From assembly GCA_003136475.1 (NCBI GenBank), contig PLEQ01000506.1, forward strand, positions 569 through 5,637: a DNA stretch of 5,069 bases. The letters are read 5' to 3'. Origin of the DNA: Deltaproteobacteria bacterium. Lineage in GTDB: Bacteria; Bdellovibrionota_B; Oligoflexia; Oligoflexales; Bog-1112. A program made the translations under genes and the position numbers. Every line of letters starts with the position of its first letter. The first letter of the stretch is position 1. Below are positions 1 to 5,069 of this stretch, one piece after another. The notes under the pieces were generated by a model, which worked only from the letters and a program-made list of their open reading frames with translations, ran no database searches and was not told the DNA's origin.

Positions 1-1281
1 GCCTTAGTTGTTTTTAGAGTCCTTCAAGGTTTCGGTGCAGGTGCCTTACAACCCTCGCAACAGGCGATCATGCGTCAGACCTTTCCTGAAGAAGAGCAAG
101 GTATGGCCATGGCTATTTTCTCCATGGGAATCATGATCGGTCCGGCAATCGGTCCGACCTTAGGCGGATGGATTACAGACAATCTATCATGGCCATGGAT
201 CTTTTTTATCAATCTGCCGGTCGGTATCGTCGGCATCTTTATGACCTGGAAGAATGTTCACGAACCCGATGATGTCCGTAACGCTAACTTAGCGAGAGGT
301 GAAAGCCTACGCAAGAATATGGACTGGTTGGGCATTGCCTTTATGGCAATTGGTATCTCAACTTTGCAGTATTTTTTGGAAGAAGGGCCCTCCAAAGATT
401 GGTTTGAATCGACACAAATTATCGTTTGCGCTTTTATTGCGACCGTAAGTCTGATCGCATTTGTCATCCGTGAGCTGACCTTTTCGCATCCGGTGGTCAA
501 TCTCCGTCTATTCCGTGATGTCACTTTTGCCTCAGCCTCGTTGGTTGCAGCGGTTGTTTTTGCAGCTCTCATGGCGAGTATGTTCCTACTGCCGTTGTTT
601 ATGCAGGAACTCTTAGGCTTCAACGCCACTCAGTCAGGCATCAGTTTGATGCCACGTACCCTAGCCATGCTTGCCGTGACACCTTTTCTAGGCCGTCTTT
701 ATAATCACGTCGCTCCCAGCATTTTAATTGCCTTGGGTGCTGCAACTTTTATCATCGGGTCTTTTCAATTGGGCAGCCTTACTCTCCAAAGCGGCTTTGC
801 AAATTTGGTGTCGCCTTTACTGATTACGGGCGCAGGCCTGGCTTTTCTGATGATTCCTCTCAATACCGTTGCTCTGTCCTCCATTGCCCGTAAAGATTTG
901 GCAGATGCAGCAGGACTTAACTCTTTCATCCGGCAAATTGGTGGCTCCATAGGGCTGACGATTTTTGTGACCCTTTTGGATCGCTACATAATTCGATCGA
1001 GTGGGGATCTGATGGCCCACGTCACGCCACTCAGGTTTGAAGTGCAACAGCAATTGGCTCCCTTGAGCCAGCAGCTTGCGGCGCGCATCCCGGATTTGAA
1101 TATGGCTCAAGCCTTCCTTATTCGTCTTGTGAACGCCAAAGTCGCTCTGCAAAGTCGAGTTCTTGCTTTTGAAAAACTTTTTCTTCTGCAAGGCTTTTTG
1201 TTTTTCATTATTTTGCCTCTCAGTTTCTTTTTAAAAGTTGACCGTGGCAAAAAAGACCATGTCGATACTTTAATGGAGTAA
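1..1281 (+). CDS. emrB: EmrB/QacA-type drug:H+ antiporter, DHA2 major facilitator family (5' partial)
   Basis: Inner-membrane proton-driven drug exporter of the 14-helix DHA2 family, the energised component of an EmrAB-TolC-type pump. The frame is open from base 1, so the 426 visible residues lack the true start. E. coli EmrB is about 510 residues, so roughly 90-100 residues (the first three helices) lie to the left. An internal ATG at base 70 is not the start, because conserved sequence (RVLQGFGAGAL, visible residues 6-16) precedes it. The antiporter signature motif C, GIMIGPAIGPTLGGW, is at visible residues 43-57, followed by WPWIFFINLPVG at 64-75, both typical of EmrB. Later landmarks are NLRLFRDVTF, NSFIRQIGGSIG (about 307-318) and a final hydrophobic helix before a short charged tail. 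The stop is 4 nt before the adaptor start, which indicates translational coupling. The family is certain; the substrate cannot be read from the sequence. Confidence 0.94.
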   Translation, partial: ALVVFRVLQGFGAGALQPSQQAIMRQTFPEEEQGMAMAIFSMGIMIGPAIGPTLGGWITDNLSWPWIFFINLPVGIVGIFMTWKNVHEPDDVRNANLARGESLRKNMDWLGIAFMAIGISTLQYFLEEGPSKDWFESTQIIVCAFIATVSLIAFVIRELTFSHPVVNLRLFRDVTFASASLVAAVVFAALMASMFLLPLFMQELLGFNATQSGISLMPRTLAMLAVTPFLGRLYNHVAPSILIALGAATFIIGSFQLGSLTLQSGFANLVSPLLITGAGLAFLMIPLNTVALSSIARKDLADAAGLNSFIRQIGGSIGLTIFVTLLDRYIIRSSGDLMAHVTPLRFEVQQQLAPLSQQLAARIPDLNMAQAFLIRLVNAKVALQSRVLAFEKLFLLQGFLFFIILPLSFFLKVDRGKKDHVDTLME

Positions 1282-1285
1282 GAGT

Positions 1286-2347
1286 ATGAAATCTGAAGAC
1301 ATAGCGATGGCCGACACCAAAGAAACTAAAGAAAAGAAGCGTCCCCGCTCCAAAGGTCAGCGAGCCTATCTGATTCTCGGTGGGCTTTCTGTTCTAGCTA
1401 TTACAGCCTATCTTGGGTACGGTTGGTATACGGGCAACCAAGCGAGTACCGATGATGCTCAGATCGATACCGATATCGTTCCGATTAGCACGCGGGTGGG
1501 TGGTCCGGTCTTACATCTATATGTCAAAGATAATCAAAATTTAAAAAAAGGTGATCCCATTGCGGACATTGATCCCCAGGACTATGAAATTCGAGTCGCC
1601 CAGGCTGAAGGCGACTTAGAAGCGGCCAAAGCGCAAGCCGAAGTCCCATCTGCCAAAAACGGTGTGCCGGTAAATGCGGCTCAGGTTGCTGCTGCGCAAG
1701 CCATGGTGACCCGAACCGAAGCCGAACTTCGCAAAGCTGAAGCTGACTTGGCTCGAGCCCGTCGTCTTCAGACGCAAAAAGCGATTTCACCTGTTGAGTT
1801 GGAAAATGCCCAGCGCACAGCTGAAGAAGTTCGAGCCAATTCAGCCCTGGCCCAAGCTCAACTCAAAGTCGCTATAGAGCAGCATACTTTTTCAACAGCG
1901 AAAGTTAAGAGTGCTGAAGCAGCTTTGCGTCATGCCAAAACCCAACTGAGTTACACCAAAATTATTGCACCTCGTGATGGAACCTTATCCCGCCTTGCAA
2001 TTCAGGAAGGACAGCTCCTGCAAGCCGGACAGATGCTAGCCCAGCTAGCGGACAATCATACCTATGTCATAGCTAATTTTAAAGAAACCCAAATCGGCCG
2101 CATGAAGCCTGGGCAACATGCTGAAATCAGTATCGACACTTACCCGGGTCATAGCTTTTCGGGTGAAGTGGAAAGCCTATCACCGGTGACTGGCGCCCGC
2201 TTCTCGCTCTTGCCACCCGATAATGCTTCCGGAAACTTCGTTAAAATTGTGCAACGGGTGCCGGTTAAAATTCGATGGCTTGAAATGCCAGAAAACGTGA
2301 GTTTTAAAGCTGGCCTGTCGACAGATGTAACCGTCTATTTTAAGTAA
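1286..2347 (+). CDS. emrA: EmrA/HlyD-family periplasmic adaptor (membrane fusion) subunit of the efflux pump
   Basis: Periplasmic adaptor that links the inner-membrane antiporter to the outer-membrane channel. The 353 residues read in order as follows: a short basic cytoplasmic tail (1-27), one membrane anchor (about 28-48), the hallmark STDDAQID (54-61), the first lipoyl-like half with RVGGPV and NLKKGDPIADID, a long Ala/Glu/Lys-rich alpha-helical hairpin (about 99-223) turning near QKAISPVE, the second lipoyl half (IIAPRDGTLSRL to about 256), and a beta-barrel region ending in the EmrA-typical SGNFVKIVQRVPVKI (315-329). It is slightly shorter than E. coli EmrA (390). The ATG at 1286 is chosen because GGAG at 1275-1278 lies 7 nt upstream. 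A second in-frame ATG at 1307 (residue 8) has a weaker upstream site. The gene sits 4 nt after emrB and is clearly cotranscribed with it. The cargo is unknown. Confidence 0.95.
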   Translation: MKSEDIAMADTKETKEKKRPRSKGQRAYLILGGLSVLAITAYLGYGWYTGNQASTDDAQIDTDIVPISTRVGGPVLHLYVKDNQNLKKGDPIADIDPQDYEIRVAQAEGDLEAAKAQAEVPSAKNGVPVNAAQVAAAQAMVTRTEAELRKAEADLARARRLQTQKAISPVELENAQRTAEEVRANSALAQAQLKVAIEQHTFSTAKVKSAEAALRHAKTQLSYTKIIAPRDGTLSRLAIQEGQLLQAGQMLAQLADNHTYVIANFKETQIGRMKPGQHAEISIDTYPGHSFSGEVESLSPVTGARFSLLPPDNASGNFVKIVQRVPVKIRWLEMPENVSFKAGLSTDVTVYFK

Positions 2348-2356
2348 ATGGCAAGT

Positions 2357-2363
2357 GGAGGAG
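2357..2363 (+). promoter_or_regulatory. Ribosome binding site deciding the start of the TolC-family gene
   Basis: GGAGGAG is a near-perfect anti-Shine-Dalgarno match, 12 nt before the ATG at 2376. The competing GTG start at 2355 would lie just upstream of this site, so it could not use it. The spacing is a little long, so the ATG is favoured but not proven. Confidence 0.6.
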
Positions 2364-2375
2364 TGGGATCTAGCA

Positions 2376-3710
2376 ATGGCTCGTGTAAAAATTAAGTTCT
2401 TAAAGATTTTAGCCCTAACTCTCGCCGGAGCTTTTGCAGGGCGTGGGTGGGCCGATCAAGCGACATCTGTACTGCCACTGTCCACGGCTATAGAGATGTC
2501 CATGCACAGCTCACCAAAAGTGGCAGATGCTTTGGTTGATGTGCAAGTGAGCACCGATCGTCATCATACAACCTTTGGTGAATTGGGGCCCAAGGTGAAC
2601 GCAAACTACTCTGATGTCAAATTCGATAGAACGGTTTCTGTTGCCCTCGGCCCAGTGAACTATGTCTTGCGTCCACAAACCCTTCAAGAAGCCAATTTAG
2701 TTGTTAGCCAGCCACTGCTCGGGCTTTTCCCAGCTGCCGAGCGTCTCGGCCTCGAAAGGAAACGTAAAGAAGCGAGTCAGCTCAACTTAAACTTTGCTAA
2801 AACAGTGACCGCTTTTGAAGTCGCGCAAGTCTACCGCAAAGCCCAGCTAGCCCGTGAAATGGTCCACATAGCGGAGGCTAGTATTCTGGCAACCAACAGG
2901 CAAGCAAAGGATGCTCAAGCGCTTCTTGAGTCCGGCCGTTTTATCCGTAGCGATCTCTTAAAAATTAGTATCGCTCAACAAGAGGCGCGTAGTGATTTGG
3001 CTAAGGCCATTGCAGCTCAAAAGAAAGTCGATGATCGTCTCCGCTACACGATCGGGCTTAGCTCACACCAAACCCTCAGCCTCGAAGCCTTGCCGAGCAT
3101 GGCCAGTGTTCAAAGTTTTGCACCACCAGATCTCGATCTCGCTCTCAAGGAAGCCACTAAAACCCGTTTGGAGCTCAAAAACGCGAGTCTCGAAGTTCAA
3201 AAAGCCGAAAGCATGAGACGTTTAGCGCGTTGGAAATTTATACCAGAAGTCGATTTTTTCATAGGCTGGGACAGCTACTACTCGGCGCTCCCTTTCGGCA
3301 CACCGGCTTTTACACGAAGCTACGGACTTACAGCCAAGTGGGAGATTTGGGATCGCGGCTCACGTCTGACGGCCACGCGAGAGACAAGCGGCATGCTTCG
3401 CAAATCCAATACCGCACTCCAAGATACCAAGGACAAGATGCGTCTTGAAATTCAAGCGATTCTTGCTGATCTCGAAGCCATGAAAGAAGCTCTTTCTGCA
3501 ACACAAGTGATTGCCAGCCAGGCCGAAGAGGCCTATCGCCTTGACAAAGCTCGATTTGCGAATGGGCTCGTCACCGCAACAGATCTCCTGCTCTCCTTAG
3601 CGAAACAAACTAAGGCCCAAGGTTCCCTCGTCGGAAGTGTCACAGAAATGAGTTTGCTCATTCTTAGCCTCGAGCAGGCACTCGGTAATACCTCACCAAA
3701 GACCTTATAA
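2376..3710 (+). CDS. TolC-family outer-membrane efflux channel
   Basis: Outer-membrane factor expected to trimerise into a beta-barrel plus periplasmic alpha-helical tunnel that docks onto the EmrA-type adaptor. The ATG at 2376 gives 444 residues. The N-terminus has basic residues, the hydrophobic stretch ILALTLAGAFAG, and a plausible signal peptidase I site after GRGWA (residue 26). No lipobox cysteine is visible, so it is TolC-like rather than a NodT-type lipoprotein. The mature part begins with the family pattern LPLSTAIEMSMHSSPKV and has two long helical repeats. The second closes with RLDKARFANGLVTATDLLLS (about 388-407), the usual end of the OEP domain. A GTG at 2355 would add seven residues (451 aa), but the purine-rich GGAGGAG at 2357-2363 lies inside that extension and serves the ATG better. 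It follows the adaptor by 28 nt on the same strand, so it completes a dedicated tripartite pump. Confidence 0.94.
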   Translation: MARVKIKFLKILALTLAGAFAGRGWADQATSVLPLSTAIEMSMHSSPKVADALVDVQVSTDRHHTTFGELGPKVNANYSDVKFDRTVSVALGPVNYVLRPQTLQEANLVVSQPLLGLFPAAERLGLERKRKEASQLNLNFAKTVTAFEVAQVYRKAQLAREMVHIAEASILATNRQAKDAQALLESGRFIRSDLLKISIAQQEARSDLAKAIAAQKKVDDRLRYTIGLSSHQTLSLEALPSMASVQSFAPPDLDLALKEATKTRLELKNASLEVQKAESMRRLARWKFIPEVDFFIGWDSYYSALPFGTPAFTRSYGLTAKWEIWDRGSRLTATRETSGMLRKSNTALQDTKDKMRLEIQAILADLEAMKEALSATQVIASQAEEAYRLDKARFANGLVTATDLLLSLAKQTKAQGSLVGSVTEMSLLILSLEQALGNTSPKTL

Positions 3711-3856
3711 ATCTGCCGAATCAGAAGAATTGACTGTGATGGAACTTAGCCCCATCGTCGTCGTCTTCTCTGCATTTCAGTTATGTATCAGAGTTATTGT
3801 GAATGGAATATCCGAGCATTCTTGCGAACTCAGCTGTCTGCAAGAGCCCAGAGTTG
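3711..3856. other. Convergent intergenic gap between the efflux operon and osmC
   Basis: This 146-nt stretch separates the stop of the channel gene (plus strand) from the stop of osmC (minus strand). I see no supportable gene. The only structure is a modest potential hairpin with 6-bp arms, TCTTGC (3820-3825) and GCAAGA (3840-3845), around a 14-nt loop. It has no T-tract on either side, so it is not a convincing intrinsic terminator. CAGAGTT occurs twice (3789-3795 and 3848-3854), probably by chance. Confidence 0.5.
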
Positions 3857-4300
3857 TCAGATAAGTTGAGCTTTCAAGGTGATTGTTACAGCGGCAAGCG
3901 CTTTTGAGATCGGACAATTTTTTTTCGCAAGAGTGGCAAGTTCCTGGAATTTGGTATTGTCAATGCCGGGCACCTTGGCCTTTAGATCGAGAGAAATCAT
4001 TTTAACCGCAAACTGGCCGTCGACCTGCTCCATTTCAACTGTGGCCTCGGTATTGATTTCATCTGCCGTAAAGTTTTGTCCCTTGAGTATAAAGGAAAGT
4101 GCCATAGAAAAGCATGCAGCATGGGCTGCCGCAACTAACTCTTCGGGATTAGTTCCTGCTTTTCCGTCTTCGCTGCCAAAGCGTGTTTTAAAAGAATAGG
4201 GTTGGCTCTTAAAGACTCCGCTTTGAGTCGTTAAGGCTCCCTTTCCCGTCATTCCATCCCCATTCCATACGGCACTCGCTTTACGTTTAAGACTCGCCAT
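3857..4300 (-). CDS. osmC: OsmC-type organic hydroperoxide reductase (peroxiredoxin)
   Basis: Cytoplasmic thiol peroxidase that reduces organic hydroperoxides with a reactive-cysteine pair. The 147 residues match E. coli OsmC (143 aa) along the whole length, including the N-terminal AVWNGDGMTGKGALTTQSGV pattern. The catalytic set is visible: peroxidatic Cys63 in AAHAACFSMAL, resolving Cys129 in KNCPISKAL, Arg40 in KTRFG, and the glutamates of GTNPEEL (Glu53/54). PGID near residue 111 is also typical. This motif set fits the OsmC branch rather than Ohr. The ATG at 4300 is chosen because GGGGAG lies 7 nt upstream. A TTG at 4354 would add 18 residues of no family resemblance. It lies 90 nt downstream of the sensor kinase on the same strand, so it may be read from the kinase transcript or from its own promoter in that gap. 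An A8 run on the coding strand encodes Lys-Lys-Asn just before Cys129. Confidence 0.97.
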   Translation of the reverse strand: MASLKRKASAVWNGDGMTGKGALTTQSGVFKSQPYSFKTRFGSEDGKAGTNPEELVAAAHAACFSMALSFILKGQNFTADEINTEATVEMEQVDGQFAVKMISLDLKAKVPGIDNTKFQELATLAKKNCPISKALAAVTITLKAQLI

Positions 4301-4307
4301 TGTTATT

Positions 4308-4313
4308 CTCCCC
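4308..4313 (-). promoter_or_regulatory. Ribosome binding site of osmC
   Basis: Read on the minus strand, GGGGAG stands 7 nt before the ATG at 4300. This strong site fixes the start there and rules against the longer reading from the TTG at 4354. Confidence 0.8.
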
Positions 4314-4328
4314 GTGTTTCTATAATTT

Positions 4329-4356
4329 TTTTGCAGTGTTTGGCCACACTGCAAAA
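4329..4356. repeat. Perfect 11-bp inverted repeat upstream of osmC
   Basis: The arms TTTTGCAGTGT (4329-4339) and ACACTGCAAAA (4346-4356) are exact reverse complements around the 6-nt centre TTGGCC. The repeat lies 28-56 nt upstream of the osmC start codon, where the promoter or operator would be expected. On neither strand is the second arm followed by a T-run, so it is not a standard intrinsic terminator. A regulator-binding site or a leader hairpin is possible. No binding protein is recognised from the motif. Confidence 0.7.
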
Positions 4357-4373
4357 TGTCACCCGAATCTTCG

Positions 4374-4403
4374 CAAGGTATCGTGACTGGTCACGATACC
4401 TTG
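4374..4403. repeat. Perfect 14-bp inverted repeat overlapping the kinase stop codon
   Basis: The arms CAAGGTATCGTGAC (4374-4387) and GTCACGATACCTTG (4390-4403) are exact reverse complements separated by 2 nt. The right arm includes the kinase stop codon (4391-4393) and its last codons. In the kinase transcript it would form a strong hairpin right at the end of translation, consistent with a terminator-like or 3'-end-protecting role. No U-tract follows. As DNA it is also a very symmetric candidate protein-binding site. Confidence 0.75.
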
Positions 4404-5069
4404 ACATGGGTCGTTTGCGGAATGTAAATATCAAACCGTGCACCCTTATTTAGCTCACTTTTCGCAGCAATATAGCCCTTGTGATTTTCAACAATTTTTT
4501 TCACAATCGCCAGACCTATTCCTGTGCCAGGATACTCAGACTTGCTGTGCAATCTTTGAAACAGTTCAAAGATCTTGCTGCTAAACTCAGGTTCGAACCC
4601 TATGCCATTATCCGCGATTGAGATGTGCCAATAATAGATGCCGGGAATTAAATTTTCTGCAATATCAGTCTTGCCTACAATCCCTTCACTTTTTAGTCTT
4701 ATATGAGGGCGCAGCCCAGCCTTTGAAAATTTTAATGAATTTCCAATCAAGTTGTTCAGCAATTGACGGAATTGAAAGGGGATGACTTGGATATTGCTTT
4801 CGACATCCACCTCAATAATTGCATTTTTTTCTATTAAAACTTCTTTCATGTCCTCTTTCAGATCTTCAACTAACTGCGCCAGATCTGTAAGTTCGTAAAC
4901 CTGCTCTTCAGAGGCTAATCGCGAGTACGCAAGCAAATCGTTAATTAACATTTGCATTTTGCCTGAAGCCTCTTGAATACGGGTAAAGTAGTTTTTACCT
5001 TTTTCAGAAAGGCCATTTTCTGTTTCCCGTAAAAAGCTGGAAAGTGTTTGTATTTTGCGCAGTGGCTCC
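4391..5069 (-). CDS. Sensor histidine kinase, C-terminal part (HisKA remnant plus HATPase domain; 5' partial)
   Basis: C-terminal 225 residues of a two-component sensor kinase; the start lies beyond the right edge. The first visible residues, EPLRKIQTLSSFL, match the stretch just after the phospho-accepting histidine in HDLQEPLRKI-type kinases. That histidine should be about four residues outside the window, and the leftover base G fits a Gln codon. The dimerisation helix pair ends in MQMLINDLLAYSRL (38-51). The ATP-binding domain is complete: N box NNLIGNSLKFS (about 105-115), G1 box DNGIGF (153-158), F box FELFQRLH, and G2 box GTGIGLAIVKKIVE (181-194). It ends in DIYIPQTTHVKVS with no receiver domain. 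Kinases of this type often carry N-terminal PAS, GAF or phytochrome domains, but those are not visible here. ATGs inside the frame such as 4957 are internal, since conserved sequence precedes them. No response regulator is in the window. Sampled lines are more AT-rich than the efflux genes. Confidence 0.93.
   Translation of the reverse strand, partial: EPLRKIQTLSSFLRETENGLSEKGKNYFTRIQEASGKMQMLINDLLAYSRLASEEQVYELTDLAQLVEDLKEDMKEVLIEKNAIIEVDVESNIQVIPFQFRQLLNNLIGNSLKFSKAGLRPHIRLKSEGIVGKTDIAENLIPGIYYWHISIADNGIGFEPEFSSKIFELFQRLHSKSEYPGTGIGLAIVKKIVENHKGYIAAKSELNKGARFDIYIPQTTHVKVS

Noticed and set aside
817..1191. 124-codon minus-strand open frame inside emrB
   Set aside because: It is a shadow of the emrB reading frame with no family features; the plus-strand protein is clearly conserved.
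1540..1546. In-frame slippery heptamer T TTA AAA in emrA, of the kind used for -1 frameshifting
   Set aside because: The -1 frame meets a stop about 70 nt later, no stimulatory structure is obvious, and the zero frame gives a complete normal EmrA.
2348..2395. 15-codon ORF starting at the ATG that abuts the emrA stop (TAAATG)
   Set aside because: It overlaps the start of the channel gene in another frame, is very short, and has no ribosome site of its own. It is most likely incidental.
3820..3845. Hairpin TCTTGC/GCAAGA as a bidirectional terminator between the convergent operons
   Set aside because: Arms of only 6 bp, a 14-nt loop, and no T-tract on either side.
3783..3869. 28-codon plus-strand ORF from an ATG in the convergent gap
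   Set aside because: No ribosome binding site precedes it, it overlaps the 3' end of osmC on the other strand, and the peptide resembles nothing recognisable.
4301..4354. N-terminal extension of OsmC from a TTG at 4354
   Set aside because: The added 18 residues do not match OsmC proteins and run through the inverted repeat, while the ATG at 4300 has a strong ribosome site.

Overview
The window comes from a Gram-negative bacterium. This is shown by a complete outer-membrane efflux channel with a signal peptide, encoded beside an inner-membrane antiporter and a periplasmic adaptor. The lineage cannot be fixed from the sequence. The mid-range GC, E. coli-type OsmC and HDLQEPL-type sensor kinase would fit a proteobacterium or a Bdellovibrio-like/deltaproteobacterial relative, but that is a guess.

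Plus strand, 1-3710: a tightly packed three-gene operon for a tripartite multidrug efflux pump. It holds the C-terminal four-fifths of an EmrB-type DHA2 major facilitator (open at the left edge), a complete EmrA/HlyD-type adaptor starting 4 nt after the emrB stop, and a complete TolC-family outer-membrane channel starting 28 nt after the emrA stop. Together they would span both membranes and drive proton-coupled export of an unidentified toxic compound. The operon promoter and any regulator lie to the left of the window.

Convergent gap, 3711-3856: 146 nt with no supportable gene and no convincing intrinsic terminator.

Minus strand, 3857-5069: an OsmC-type organic hydroperoxide reductase (3857-4300), preceded in the direction of transcription by a sensor histidine kinase whose N-terminal part runs off the right edge (4391-5069). 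The window edge cuts the kinase about four residues after the expected phospho-accepting histidine. The kinase gene looks more AT-rich than the efflux operon. The 90-nt gap between the kinase and osmC carries two perfect inverted repeats (11-bp and 14-bp arms). The larger one overlaps the kinase stop codon. Neither has the U-tract of a standard terminator, and they are the least explained sequence in the window.

All five genes belong to well-known families. I did not find a convincing undescribed system. The items most worth a second look are the inverted repeats around the kinase/osmC junction and the matching start-site ambiguity in the adaptor and channel genes.
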